DNA of 62,581 nucleotides from Bryobacteraceae bacterium CoA2 C42 (GCA_019931245.1 JAINDL010000049.1:1-62581), one strand, 5' to 3'. Counted from the stretch's first letter, positions 29,412 through 38,030 are shown. The notes: generated by a model not told the origin, from the sequence alone. Translations and numbers: made by a program.

Positions 29412-29623
29412 AAAAGCTGACCTGGCAGGATTTTGAAGACATTGGACTGAGTTTGCTCGAGGTGCATCCCGGGGTGGATCCGCTGCAAGTGCGATTTACG
29501 GACCTGCGGGAATGGGTGCTGGCGCTGCCGGATTTCGCGGATGATCCGATGAAGTCGAACGAGGGAAAGCTGGAGGCGATTCAGATGGCCTGGTACGAGG
29601 AGTGGAAGGAGGAGCAGGGCTAG
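29408..29623 (+). CDS. iscX: IscX (YfhJ) Fe-S accessory protein
   Basis: A 71-residue acidic protein with the family hallmarks [27 protein letters not shown] and YEEW. In E. coli it binds IscS and modulates desulfurase activity. It ends the isc operon here. The ferredoxin gene (fdx) that normally precedes it is absent. Confidence 0.92.
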
Positions 29624-29644
29624 GCCTGCCGCCGGTATCGGGTT

Positions 29645-30007
29645 ATGCTGCGTCTCCTTCTAGCTGGTTTGTTCTGCGTGGCTGCGGTGCTGCCGGCTTC
29701 GGTGGAAGGCCGGTGGGAGTTGTTGTCGCTGGACGCGGAGAACCGGGGGGAGCGGCTGGGCACAGTGGTATTTGGGGAGAAGGCGGCGACGGTGGTGCTG
29801 GCCGATGGCACAAAGGTTTCGCTGAATTACACGCTGGCGAACGGCTATCTGGCGGGGGATTCGGCCGGGGGGGGAAAGGTGATCTCCGTGCTGCGCGGTC
29901 GTTTTGACGACCGCCGGGACAGTTTGACGATGGCGCTGGTGATCCGCTATCTGGACAGTACGGGCACGCCCCGTTCGCTCAAGGCGAACGGGGCGCGCCT
30001 GCCGTAG
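29645..30007 (+). CDS. Small secreted hypothetical protein
   Basis: A 120-residue protein with a clear signal peptide (MLRLLLAGLFCVAAVLPASVEG). The rest is a small beta-rich domain without a recognised family. It follows iscX by 21 nt and precedes the acetyltransferase gene by 3 nt, so it could be on the isc transcript. No function assigned. Confidence 0.6.
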   Translation: MLRLLLAGLFCVAAVLPASVEGRWELLSLDAENRGERLGTVVFGEKAATVVLADGTKVSLNYTLANGYLAGDSAGGGKVISVLRGRFDDRRDSLTMALVIRYLDSTGTPRSLKANGARLP

Positions 30008-30010
30008 ACG

Positions 30011-30541
30011 ATGGTGACGGTGGTGCCCGCGCGGGCGGAGCATGGCGCCGGGGTGGCGGCGGTGGCGGAGGCGGTGCGCTTTCGACCGGAGACAGCGCGG
30101 GGGAGTGAGGGATACCTCGTCTATGTGGCTTCGGCCGCGGAGTACGCCCGCAGACTGGGGGGCTCGGCTTACTCGGTGGTGGCGGTGGAGGAGGGGCGGG
30201 TGGTGGGGTTTTTGCGGGCGTTGGGGAGCGGGGAGGCCGACTGGAGCGTTGAGCATGGGGCGATGGCGGGAGGTTTACCGCTCGAGGGGTATGTGCTGAT
30301 CGATCAGATCGGGGTGCTGCCGGCCTACCAGGGGTTGGGTTTGGCGCAGAAAATGCTCGATGCGGTGGCTGGGCGCAGCGGGGCGGCGCGGATGGGGGCG
30401 ATGATCCTGCATGCGCCGTTACGGAACGCGCGGTCGCTCGGGTTCTTCACGGGCCGGAATGGCTTTGTACTGGTGCGCGAGGCGGCCGAACCACCTTTTG
30501 TCTGGGGATATTACGAGAAGAGCCTGACCGTGGTATCCTGA
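30011..30541 (+). CDS. GNAT-family N-acetyltransferase
   Basis: A 176-residue GNAT-fold protein. Motif A, the acetyl-CoA-binding loop, is [17 protein letters not shown] (R/QxxGxG/A). The C-terminal NARSLGFFTGRNGF is the usual motif B. It sits between the secreted hypothetical and rpmI. Substrate unknown; ribosomal protein acetylation is one possibility from the neighbour but not shown. Confidence 0.8.
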   Translation: MVTVVPARAEHGAGVAAVAEAVRFRPETARGSEGYLVYVASAAEYARRLGGSAYSVVAVEEGRVVGFLRALGSGEADWSVEHGAMAGGLPLEGYVLIDQIGVLPAYQGLGLAQKMLDAVAGRSGAARMGAMILHAPLRNARSLGFFTGRNGFVLVREAAEPPFVWGYYEKSLTVVS

Positions 30542-30615
30542 CAGAGGTGTCTGGGGACGCGCGCCGGGTAGGTGCGTGCTTCGATGACCCGTGATTATTC
30601 CCCCAAGGAAGTCCC

Positions 30616-30810
30616 ATGCCGAAGTTGAAAACGCATAAGGGCGCCAAGAAGCGCTTCAAAAAGACCGGCTCAGGTAAGGTGATGCGGCATCACGCCAACG
30701 CTCGCCACCTGCTGTCGGGCAAGAGCCGCGCCCGGAAGCGGAAGCTGAAGGGAGACGTCGTAATGGACGTGACCAACAGCCCCGAAATGCAGCGGATGCT
30801 GCCCTACTAG
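30616..30810 (+). CDS. rpmI: 50S ribosomal protein L35
   Basis: A 64-residue L35 of normal length, with the N-terminal MPKLKTHKGAKKRF and central HHANARHLLSGKS signatures. It has an SD (AAGGAAG) 7 nt upstream. It lies 83 nt before rplT. The usual upstream infC is missing; the gene before it encodes an acetyltransferase. Confidence 0.97.
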   Translation: MPKLKTHKGAKKRFKKTGSGKVMRHHANARHLLSGKSRARKRKLKGDVVMDVTNSPEMQRMLPY

Positions 30811-30893
30811 GGCAGCCCGCCCCCCGTGCGGCCGCGGCTCCTTGCACGTGCCCGATCCGCCGGAAAGACTAATTCACTCATAAGGAGACAAAC

Positions 30894-31250
30894 GTGCCTC
30901 GTGTAAAACGATCTACTAAACGTACGAATTACCGGAAGAAGACCCTGGCGCGCGCCAAGGGTTACTTCCTCACTAAGTCGAAGCTGAATCGCGCGGCGCA
31001 GGAGGCGGTGGAAAAAGCCCTGCGTTATGCTTTTGTCGGTCGCCGGCAGAAGAAGCGCAACTTCCGTTCGCTTTGGATTGTTCGCATCAATGCGGCCTGC
31101 CACTTAGGCGGGATTTCGTACAGCAAGTTCATGGCAGGTATCAAGAAGGCTGGTGTTGAGCTGAACCGCAAGATGCTGGCCGACATAGCCGCCAGTGATG
31201 CATCCGCGTTCGCCGCGCTGGTAGAGAAAGCCAAAGCGGCCCTAGCCTGA
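30894..31250 (+). CDS. rplT: 50S ribosomal protein L20
   Basis: A 118-residue L20 of normal length, signatures [11 protein letters not shown] and [18 protein letters not shown]. It starts with GTG 30894 behind a good SD (AAGGAG). L20 binds 23S rRNA and in many bacteria represses its own operon; I see no obvious L20 mimic in the 83-nt rpmI-rplT gap. It is 5 nt before the ZapB-like gene. Confidence 0.97.
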   Translation: MPRVKRSTKRTNYRKKTLARAKGYFLTKSKLNRAAQEAVEKALRYAFVGRRQKKRNFRSLWIVRINAACHLGGISYSKFMAGIKKAGVELNRKMLADIAASDASAFAALVEKAKAALA

Positions 31251-31255
31251 TTCCT

Positions 31256-31540
31256 ATGGCACACCCGGTCGAAGATATCGACAGCCTTCAAGGCCTTGAG
31301 GAGCGAATCCTCAAGGCCGTTGGCTTGATTGAGAAACTGCGGGAAGAGAACCTATCGCTGCGGGAGCAATTGCGGGAATCGGAAGCGGTGACGCGAAAAG
31401 CGGTAGCGGCTCTTGAAGCCTTTCAATCATCCTCTTCCGATGCAGAGAAAGAATTGGAGTTGTTGCGCGCGGAGCGGAAGCAGGTGAAGAATCGGATCGA
31501 GAGACTGCTGGGTCAGATGGACCGCCTAGCCGAATCGTAA
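31256..31540 (+). CDS. Coiled-coil protein, ZapB-like
   Basis: A 94-residue almost fully helical, heptad-like protein (LREENLSLREQLRESEAV ... ELELLRAERKQVKNRIERLL). The position right before zapA suggests a ZapB-type FtsZ-ring stabiliser, but coiled coils give little family-specific signal. It follows rplT by 5 nt and precedes zapA by 10 nt. Confidence 0.65.
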   Translation: MAHPVEDIDSLQGLEERILKAVGLIEKLREENLSLREQLRESEAVTRKAVAALEAFQSSSSDAEKELELLRAERKQVKNRIERLLGQMDRLAES

Positions 31541-31550
31541 GGATCCCGAG

Positions 31551-31832
31551 ATGGATGCCGCTGCCCCCCCGGATCCCGTCAAGGTTCGCGTCACCGTTTT
31601 CAACCAGGTATATAACTTGGCCACGACCGGAAACCCGGCGGACGTGGAGGAGTGCGCCTTGCGGGTGGACGCTTTGATGCGGACGATTGCGCGGGGGGCT
31701 AATTTGGACGCCGGGCGAGTGGCCGTTTTGGCGGCGATGCACTTGGCCGATCAGTTGCGGCAGGCGGAGCAGGCGGAGGGGCGACTGGTTACCCTAGCCC
31801 GGCGCCTGGACGAGGTTCTGAAGGAGAGTTAG
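31551..31832 (+). CDS. zapA: Cell division protein ZapA
   Basis: A 93-residue ZapA. The N-terminal VRVTVFNQVYNLAT strand pair and the RVDALMRTIAR / DAGRVAVLAAMHLADQL segments match the family; the C-terminal half is a coiled coil for dimerisation. It promotes FtsZ filament bundling. It ends the cluster rpmI-rplT-zapB-zapA and converges on the peptidase gene 23 nt later. Confidence 0.85.
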   Translation: MDAAAPPDPVKVRVTVFNQVYNLATTGNPADVEECALRVDALMRTIARGANLDAGRVAVLAAMHLADQLRQAEQAEGRLVTLARRLDEVLKES

Positions 31833-31855
31833 GTGGACCCCGTGGGGTTTCCTCG

Positions 31856-33481
31856 TTATTGTTTCGTCACGGCGACGAAACGGGGTGGTTTTTCCGTATT
31901 GGCGAAGTCGAGGCAGGACCAATAGGCAAGCTTCAGGATCTTCACCATTTTGGGGAAATTGATGCGGTCGACGGTGTCGGTCACCTGGTGATACTCGGGG
32001 TGGAAGCCGGTGAACCACCACATGGCGGGGATGTCTTTGAGCACGAACGGATACTGGTCGCTGCGGAAGAAGACGTTGAGGGCGGGTTCCATGTCCCATT
32101 TGTTGCTGATGCGGAGGCCGACGCGTTCGTTGGCGCGTTCGACGGCGCGGGCGTACTCGGGACTGTAGTAAGCGCCGACGAGGTTTATTTCGTTCGAGGT
32201 GTCGGCGGCGATGTCGATGAGGCCGTCGGTTTGGGTGCTCGGGGTTTCGTTGCGGCCGATCATGTCGAAGTTGATGACGGCGCGGGTGCCGGCGATGGGG
32301 CGCAAGGGATGGTTGGCGTAGTGATAGCTGCCGAGGAGGCCGCGCTCTTCGGCGGCGAAGACGGCGAACAGGATAGACCGGCGGGGCTTGACGCCGGCCT
32401 TCAGGAAGGCATGGGCGAGGGCGACAACGCCGACCGTACCGGAGCCGTTGTCATCGGCGCCGGGAAAGAGTGCGCCGAGGTTGAAGGCGGGACCGTCGTG
32501 ATCGAAGTGTCCGGTGATGAGGATGGTCTCCTGGTTCTTGTCGGTGCCTTCGAGCAGGCCGACGACGTTCTGGGTTTCGGCGCGCTTGATTTCCGCGTTG
32601 ACGATGGCGAGGTCGGCGGTGATGCCGGGGAGGGGTTGGGAGGCGGGCTGGAGGGTGCGGTCGATGGCGGCGTGGATGTCGCCGGCGGTGCGGCCGGTGG
32701 CGGCGACGAGTTCCTTGCCGAGGGCCTCGCTTAGGTTGACGAGCGGGATTTGAATCTCGCTGTCGGCGAGGGTCTGCTGGGGGAGGCGGGAGGAGCGGAG
32801 GGCGGAGCCGGGGATGCGGGCGCGGCGCTCTTCGTTGGACGGGTGCTGGCGGTTGGGTTCGGGCATGAGCAGGACGGCGATGGCGCCGTGCTGCTGGGCG
32901 ATTTTGAGTTTGACGTAGGTTCCGGCGTAGCGGGTGTTGCCTTTGCCGCTGAAGCGGGAGGCCGGGTTGTCTTCCTGGGGTTCGTGGTCGAAGATCAGGA
33001 CGACTTTGCCTTTGACGTCGAGGCCGGCGTAGTCGTCGTAGCCGAGTTCGGGGGCGGTGATGCCGAAGCCGGCGAAGACAACGGGGCCGGCGAGGTTGGT
33101 GTTTTTCGGGAAGGAGACCGAGGCGTCGGTGCCGCGGTAGGTTTTGGCGGCGCCGTTGCGGGTGAGCGTGAGGCCGGACTTTTCGCGGTCGCTGCGGAAT
33201 TCGATGAGGGGGACGGGTTGGAGGTAGGAGCCGTTGGCGGCGGGTTGGAGGCCGGCTTTGGTGAACTCGGAGACGATCCAGTGGAGGGCGACTTCGGAGC
33301 CGCGTTCGAGCGAGAGGCGGCCGTTGAGGGGTTCGGAGGTAAGGAAGGTGAGGTCGGCGCGGAGGCGGCGTTCGGAGAGTTCGGCGAAGGCCTTTTCGTG
33401 ATCCTGCGCGAGGGCGCCGATGGCCGCCAGGGTGAGGGCGGCGAGGAGGGCGGCGTGGTTTCCGGTCAGTGGGGAAGGCAC
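31856..33481 (-). CDS. Secreted M28 zinc aminopeptidase with PA domain
   Basis: A 541-residue M28-family metallopeptidase. A signal peptide covers residues 1-25 (GTG start at 33481). Residues about 130-260 form a protease-associated insert, and the catalytic domain follows. Zinc ligands are visible as H and D in TGHFDHDGP, the bridging D in PGADDNGSGT, the EE in FAAEERGLLGS, D in NFDMIGRN, and H in FHPEYHQVTDT. Probably an exported aminopeptidase or glutamate carboxypeptidase-like enzyme. A TAGTCT hexamer ends 6 nt before the GTG, with AGGAAG between. Confidence 0.87.
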   Translation of the reverse strand: MPSPLTGNHAALLAALTLAAIGALAQDHEKAFAELSERRLRADLTFLTSEPLNGRLSLERGSEVALHWIVSEFTKAGLQPAANGSYLQPVPLIEFRSDREKSGLTLTRNGAAKTYRGTDASVSFPKNTNLAGPVVFAGFGITAPELGYDDYAGLDVKGKVVLIFDHEPQEDNPASRFSGKGNTRYAGTYVKLKIAQQHGAIAVLLMPEPNRQHPSNEERRARIPGSALRSSRLPQQTLADSEIQIPLVNLSEALGKELVAATGRTAGDIHAAIDRTLQPASQPLPGITADLAIVNAEIKRAETQNVVGLLEGTDKNQETILITGHFDHDGPAFNLGALFPGADDNGSGTVGVVALAHAFLKAGVKPRRSILFAVFAAEERGLLGSYHYANHPLRPIAGTRAVINFDMIGRNETPSTQTDGLIDIAADTSNEINLVGAYYSPEYARAVERANERVGLRISNKWDMEPALNVFFRSDQYPFVLKDIPAMWWFTGFHPEYHQVTDTVDRINFPKMVKILKLAYWSCLDFANTEKPPRFVAVTKQ

Positions 33482-33487
33482 CTTCCT

Positions 33488-33493
33488 AGACTA
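33488..33493 (-). promoter_or_regulatory. Candidate -10 element of M28 peptidase gene
   Basis: TAGTCT on the minus strand, ending 6 nt before GTG 33481. Confidence 0.4.
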
Positions 33494-33517
33494 CTCCTAC
33501 TTTGCAGCTCCTTGTGT

Positions 33518-33523
33518 TGTAAT
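33518..33523 (+). promoter_or_regulatory. Candidate -10 element of first quinoprotein gene
   Basis: TGTAAT, ending 6 nt before ATG 33530. It differs from TATAAT at the second position only. Confidence 0.35.
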
Positions 33524-33529
33524 CGCAAG

Positions 33530-35818
33530 ATGCCGGTTGTTTTCCTCCTTCTGCTGGGTCTCCTTCCGCTTGGGGCGCAGCCTGATATTCCGCAGACCTA
33601 CGCCCAACTCTGTGCCGGGTGCCACGGGGCGGACGCGCGGGGCTCGCAGCAGGGGCCGGGGCTGGCCGGGAATCTGCGGCTGCGGCGGCGGTCGGCGCAG
33701 AGTTTGCGGAATGTGATCACGCGCGGGATTCCGGTGGCCGGGATGCCGGGGTTTGCGCTGCCGGAGGCGACGCTGGATGGTTTGGTGGCGCTGGTGGTGA
33801 GCCTGAACGCGTCGGCGGCGGAGGCGAAGGTGCCGGGGGACCGCGCGGCGGGTAGCGCGTACTTCTTTGGCAAGGGCCAGTGCGCTGGTTGCCATATGGT
33901 CTCCGGGCGCGGGGCGGCGGTGGGTCCGGACCTATCCGGCATTGCGCTGGAGCTGACCGTCGATCAACTCCGCGAGGCGTTGGTGGACCCGTCGGCGCGG
34001 CTGGCGCCCGGCTATCAGGTGGTACGGCTGGAGCGGACCGCGGCGCCGGTGCTGCGCGGGTTTGCGCGGAGCCGGAGCGCGTACGAGATCGGCATCCAGG
34101 ACCTGCGCGGCGGGCTGCATGCGGTGGCGTTGTCCGAGGGGGCGCGGGTGATTGAAGAGACGGCCTCGGCGATGCCGGCGGCGAAGGCTTCGGCGGAGGA
34201 GCTGCAGGATCTGCTTGGGTATCTGAGCTCGCTGAGCGGGGTGAAGCCCGGGGCGGGGGCGCCGGCGAGTGCGGGGCCGGGGGCCCTCTCCTTTGCCCGG
34301 GTGCAAAATCCGGCGCCGGGGGAGTGGCTTACTTATAACGGCAACCTGAGCGGCAATCGTTATAGTCCGCTTGCGCAGATCAGTGCGGCGAACGTGCATA
34401 AGCTGCAGTTGGTTTGGTCGTATACGATTCCGTTGTGGTCGCAGTTTCTGCCGGATACGCCGTATTTCCATGAGAACATGCGTTATTTTGGCCTCGAAAC
34501 CGTGCCGTTGGTAGCCGATGGAATTATGTACCTGACGGGGCCCAACCAGGTGCACGCGGTTTCGGCGGTGACCGGGCACCCGTTGTGGCAGTACGCGCGG
34601 CCGCGGACGCCGGGTCTCGTGTCGGACCCTTCGTTGGGGACCAACCGCGGGGTGGCGCTGCTGGGGGATAACGTGTTTTTTGTGACGGATAACGCGCATC
34701 TGCTGGCGCTGAACCGGGTGACGGGGCGGCTGGTGTGGGAGGCGGTTCTGTGGGACGAGCCGCAGAAGTACGGCGGGACGATTGCGCCGCTGGTGGTGAA
34801 GGACATGGTGGTGGCCGGGGTGGCAGGCGGCGACTGGGGGATTCGGGGGTTTATTTCGGCGTATCGGGGTACAACGGGCGAGCGGGTTTGGCGGCATTGG
34901 ACGGTGCCGGCGGATGGGGAGCCGGGGATTGAGACGTGGGTGGGCGGCGGCCATAAGCTGGGCGGCGGTTCGACTTGGTTGACGGGCTCCTATGACGCGG
35001 CCACCGATACGTTGTACTGGGCGACCGGCAACCCGTGGCCGAACTCGGACGACCGGCAGCGCGGGGGGGATAACCTCTACACCGACTCGGTGCTGGCGTT
35101 GAACGCGGCTGACGGGAAGCTCCAATGGCACTATCAGTTCACGCCGCACGATACGCATGATTGGGACGCGACCGAACCGAATGTGCTGGTGGATACGGTC
35201 TATCGCGGGCAGCCGCGGAAGCTGCTGCTCCATGCCGATCGCAACGGTTTTTTCTATGTGTTCGACCGGACGGATGGGAAGCTGCTGTTGGGCAAGTCCT
35301 TTCTCCATCGTCTGACGTGGGCGAGCGGGATTGGGGCGGACGGGCGTCCGCAGAAGCTGCCGCCGAGCGAGTTGGGCTGCCCGGATCATGCGACGAACTG
35401 GAACGGGACGACGTGGAGTCCGACGACGAAGCTGTACACGATTATTGCGATTGAGAAGTGCACGGTGAACCAGCTGCCGGGCAGTTGGAAGACGGCGCGG
35501 CCGCCGGAGGATCCGGGGCGGAAGTATCTGCGGGCGCTGCACATTGAGACGGGCGCGATCGCCTGGGAGGTGCCGCTGACGGGGCCGGTGGATGGCAAGC
35601 GGGTGGCGGGGTTGCTGGGGACGGCGGGGGGGCTGCTGTTTTATGGCGATCCGAGCGGTTACTTTGTGGCGGCGGATGAGCGGAACGGGAAGACGCTGTG
35701 GCGGATGCCCCTGCATGCGACGATCAAGACTTCGCCGATGACGTATAGCGTGAACGGGCGGCAGTACGTGACGTTGGCGGCGGGGGCGAACGTGATGACG
35801 TTTGCACTGATGGATTGA
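33530..35818 (+). CDS. Diheme cytochrome c-PQQ-dependent dehydrogenase fusion (copy 1)
   Basis: A 762-residue exported protein. A signal peptide (MPVVFLLLLGLLPLGAQ) precedes two cytochrome c domains with CAGCH at 28-32 and 118-122. From about residue 250 comes an eight-bladed PQQ-type propeller (GNLSGNRYSPLAQI, with W-docking repeats such as DGKLQWHYQFTPHD). The catalytic region reads HDTHDWDATEP and TGNPWPNSDD. Oxidises an alcohol, aldehyde or sugar and passes electrons to its own haems; substrate unknown. I chose ATG 33530 because the preceding in-frame stretch has no family match. A paralogue is at 59044. Confidence 0.88.
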   Translation: MPVVFLLLLGLLPLGAQPDIPQTYAQLCAGCHGADARGSQQGPGLAGNLRLRRRSAQSLRNVITRGIPVAGMPGFALPEATLDGLVALVVSLNASAAEAKVPGDRAAGSAYFFGKGQCAGCHMVSGRGAAVGPDLSGIALELTVDQLREALVDPSARLAPGYQVVRLERTAAPVLRGFARSRSAYEIGIQDLRGGLHAVALSEGARVIEETASAMPAAKASAEELQDLLGYLSSLSGVKPGAGAPASAGPGALSFARVQNPAPGEWLTYNGNLSGNRYSPLAQISAANVHKLQLVWSYTIPLWSQFLPDTPYFHENMRYFGLETVPLVADGIMYLTGPNQVHAVSAVTGHPLWQYARPRTPGLVSDPSLGTNRGVALLGDNVFFVTDNAHLLALNRVTGRLVWEAVLWDEPQKYGGTIAPLVVKDMVVAGVAGGDWGIRGFISAYRGTTGERVWRHWTVPADGEPGIETWVGGGHKLGGGSTWLTGSYDAATDTLYWATGNPWPNSDDRQRGGDNLYTDSVLALNAADGKLQWHYQFTPHDTHDWDATEPNVLVDTVYRGQPRKLLLHADRNGFFYVFDRTDGKLLLGKSFLHRLTWASGIGADGRPQKLPPSELGCPDHATNWNGTTWSPTTKLYTIIAIEKCTVNQLPGSWKTARPPEDPGRKYLRALHIETGAIAWEVPLTGPVDGKRVAGLLGTAGGLLFYGDPSGYFVAADERNGKTLWRMPLHATIKTSPMTYSVNGRQYVTLAAGANVMTFALMD

Positions 35819-36041
35819 GGTGTGGCGGGGGGATGGGCGTTCCGCGATGCGGGGCGGCAGGTTGCGGGTTGTGTCAGAGGTAGCGCGGTTCGGCCTTGGG
35901 GATCGGGTGGAGGGTAGGTTGGCGGGCGACCCGGCCGGCCGGGTCGGGGAAGCACGCGCCTTTGTGCAGGAGCATTACAAACCTGCGCCGCGGCCTCGGG
36001 TGGAGGGCACGCGGCGCAGGGGAGTTACGAGTTACGGTTCG
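35819..36041. repeat. Convergent intergenic region with two strong inverted repeats
   Basis: A perfect 20-bp palindrome lies at 35927-35946 (cgacccggcc / ggccgggtcg). A perfect 11-bp inverted repeat (35982-35992 and 36010-36020, cctgcgccgcg / cgcggcgcagg, loop 17) lies just after it. No gene is supported. They may be bidirectional terminators or copies of a dispersed repeat; neither has a T-tract. Confidence 0.7.
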
Positions 36042-37343
36042 TTAGACCTTCTCGGGAACGACGTAGGGTTTGCGGTAGTTCCGGGTTAGCATGGCGGTCG
36101 CTTCGGGGTCCCCTTTTACCGTCCAGGTCTTTTCGTCCCAGTTGAGGGTGCGGCCGAGGCGGTAGGAGATGTTGGCCAGGTGGACCAGCACGCACGAGAG
36201 CGCGCCCTCCTCAATCTCGGCGGTCAGATCGGAGGATTTGGCGCTGCGGACCGCGTTGATGAAGTTGGCGAAGTGGGTATCGCGTTCGACCCGCGAGGGG
36301 CCGGGACGCCCTTCTTTTCCCATGAACGTGTAGTACTTGTTGTAGCCGTCGATGACGAGGTAGCCCTCGGAGCCGTAGAAGGTGTTGCCGATGGTATTGC
36401 CCGCCTTTTCGCCGCCGATGCCGGCTTCGTGATTGCTCAACCAGTGGCGCACTTCAAAGCTCATGAACTTCGTCTTGCCGCCGACGTTGAACTCGAAAGT
36501 ACACATCTGGGTGTTCGGCGTCTCCTGGTCGTCGTCGAACATGAACTTACCGCCCATGGAGCTGACCTTGGTGGGGTGGGTGACGCCGAGGCCCCAGCGA
36601 GCGATGTCGACTTCGTGAATGCCCTGGTTGCCGAGGTCGCCGTTGCCGGTGTCCCAGAACCAGTGCCAGTTGTAATGGAAACGGTTTTTGGTGAAGGGCC
36701 GGAGGGGCGCCGGACCGGTCCACATGTCGTAGTCGACGCCGGGCGGCACGGGTTCGACGGGGGTTTTGCCGATGGTGTTGCGGGACTTGAAGCAGAGGCC
36801 GCGGGCCATGTAGACATCGCCGAGTTCGCCCGCGCGCATCTTCTGCACGGCTTCCTGGAGAGCGGGCGAGGAGCGGCTCTGGCTGCCCTGCTGGACGCGG
36901 CGGCCGTACTTGCGGGCGGCGGCGACGATCTGGCGGCTTTCAAACACGTTGTGGGAGCAGGGCTTTTCGACGTAGACGTCCTTGCCGGCCTGGCAGGCCC
37001 AGATGGTCTGCAGGGTATGCCAGTGGTTGGGCGTAGCGATGGAGACGGCGTCGACGTTCTTGTCATCGAGCACCTTGCGGATATCGCGGTAGGTGGGAAC
37101 GGGATTGAGGTTGCGGCGCTGCAACTGGCCGATGTAGCGCTCCGAGTGGCTGTCGTCCACATCGACGAGGCCGGCCAACTGGACGTTGGGCAGCGAGGTC
37201 CAGGCGCCCATGTGACTGGAGCCGCGGCCGCCGCAGCCGACAACGGCCACGCGCACGGTGTCGTTCGGGCTGGCGTTGGTCCGCGTGGTCTGCGCGGCGG
37301 ACAGGCCCGCGACGGAACTCATGATAAAAAATCGACGATTCAT
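36042..37343 (-). CDS. Tat-exported Gfo/Idh/MocA-family oxidoreductase (1)
   Basis: A 433-residue protein. Twin-arginine signal MNRRFFIMSSVAGLSAAQ. The Rossmann Gly motif is VVGCGGRGSSH (about residues 36-43), and the catalytic EKP is present (YVEKPCSHNV). The C-terminal domain contains the GDLGNQGIHEVDIARWGLG pattern. Such proteins oxidise or epimerise sugars or inositols with a tightly bound NAD. In Solibacteres they are abundant and often Tat-exported. An SD (AAGGAAG) precedes the ATG. Substrate unknown. Confidence 0.88.
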   Translation of the reverse strand: MNRRFFIMSSVAGLSAAQTTRTNASPNDTVRVAVVGCGGRGSSHMGAWTSLPNVQLAGLVDVDDSHSERYIGQLQRRNLNPVPTYRDIRKVLDDKNVDAVSIATPNHWHTLQTIWACQAGKDVYVEKPCSHNVFESRQIVAAARKYGRRVQQGSQSRSSPALQEAVQKMRAGELGDVYMARGLCFKSRNTIGKTPVEPVPPGVDYDMWTGPAPLRPFTKNRFHYNWHWFWDTGNGDLGNQGIHEVDIARWGLGVTHPTKVSSMGGKFMFDDDQETPNTQMCTFEFNVGGKTKFMSFEVRHWLSNHEAGIGGEKAGNTIGNTFYGSEGYLVIDGYNKYYTFMGKEGRPGPSRVERDTHFANFINAVRSAKSSDLTAEIEEGALSCVLVHLANISYRLGRTLNWDEKTWTVKGDPEATAMLTRNYRKPYVVPEKV

Positions 37344-37402
37344 AGATTGACTTCCTTACTCTCCTTGCCTTGGGGCAACCCGTTACGACCTATTAGCTTA
37401 TC

Positions 37403-37434
37403 CTATCCGGTGCGCCGCCTATCCGGTGCGCCGC
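37403..37434. repeat. 16-bp tandem duplication at the end of the DUF1080 gene
   Basis: ctatccggtgcgccgc occurs twice in a row (37403-37418 and 37419-37434). The second copy encodes the last residues and stop of the neighbouring gene, so the first is an exact extra copy just outside it. Confidence 0.9.
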
Positions 37435-38024
37435 CACGCGATCTGGCGCAGACCGCCGACGGTGCCGTAGGAGGCGAAGCCGAGGGGGCGGGCGAGGTCG
37501 GTATCGTCGAAGCGAAGGGAGAATTCGTGGCGGCGGACGTCGAGATCGATGACGGAGGCGCCGTCGATGGAGGCGCGGAGGCGGTCCTGGGTGACGGAGA
37601 GTTGGAAGCGGTACCAGCGGCCTCGCTGGAAGTCGCGCGCCAGAGAGGTTTCGTTTTCGGAGGCGTCAAAGCCGTCGAGGTTCGATAGACCCACGGTAGA
37701 GCCGTCCCAGCCGCCGCAGATCCAGGAACAGAAGGCGTTTTGGATGGGAAAGACGAGGCCGGCGAAGAAGTCGTTGCCTTCGAGGCGTGCGGCTTCAAAG
37801 CGTAGTTCGTAGTCGATGGTGGGGAAGGGGCGGGTGAGCACGATGCCGGTCATGCGGTCGCCCTTGCCGAGGATGATCGTGCCATCGCGAAGGGAGACCG
37901 GGCCCTGGCCGGGGAACGGGGCGGGCTTCCAGCCGTGGAGGGTGGCGCCGTCGAAGAGGGGGCTCCAATCTTCGGCGCGGGCGAGGGGCGGGGCCAGGGC
38001 GCACAGCCAGTTCCGGCGGGTCAT
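37419..38024 (-). CDS. DUF1080 (3-keto-disaccharide hydrolase-like) domain protein
   Basis: A 201-residue protein with a Tat-like signal (MTRRNWLCALAPPLARAE). The DUF1080 jelly-roll is recognised from WSPLFDGATLHGWKP, then DYELRFEAARLEGNDFFAGLVFP and the C-terminal DTDLARPLGFASYGTVGG. DUF1080 proteins act on 3-keto-glycosides, which fits the Gfo/Idh oxidoreductase neighbours that can make such keto-sugars. An SD-like GGAGAA abuts the ATG; CATAAT lies 6 nt upstream. It diverges from the beta-propeller gene across 33 nt. Confidence 0.78.
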   Translation of the reverse strand: MTRRNWLCALAPPLARAEDWSPLFDGATLHGWKPAPFPGQGPVSLRDGTIILGKGDRMTGIVLTRPFPTIDYELRFEAARLEGNDFFAGLVFPIQNAFCSWICGGWDGSTVGLSNLDGFDASENETSLARDFQRGRWYRFQLSVTQDRLRASIDGASVIDLDVRRHEFSLRFDDTDLARPLGFASYGTVGGLRQIAWRRTG

Positions 38025-38030
38025 TTCTCC

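Noticed and set aside
31833-31855. Bidirectional terminator between zapA and the peptidase gene
   Set aside because: Only a 4-bp stem (ACCC/GGGT) can be drawn; too weak to call.
32750-33529. Extension of the first quinoprotein to a 1022-residue protein
   Set aside because: The extra 260 residues run antisense to the M28 peptidase and have no domain. A signal peptide starts exactly at 33530.
35820-36089. 89-residue plus-strand frame after the quinoprotein
   Set aside because: No SD, no domain, and it covers the palindromes and runs into the Gfo/Idh gene end.
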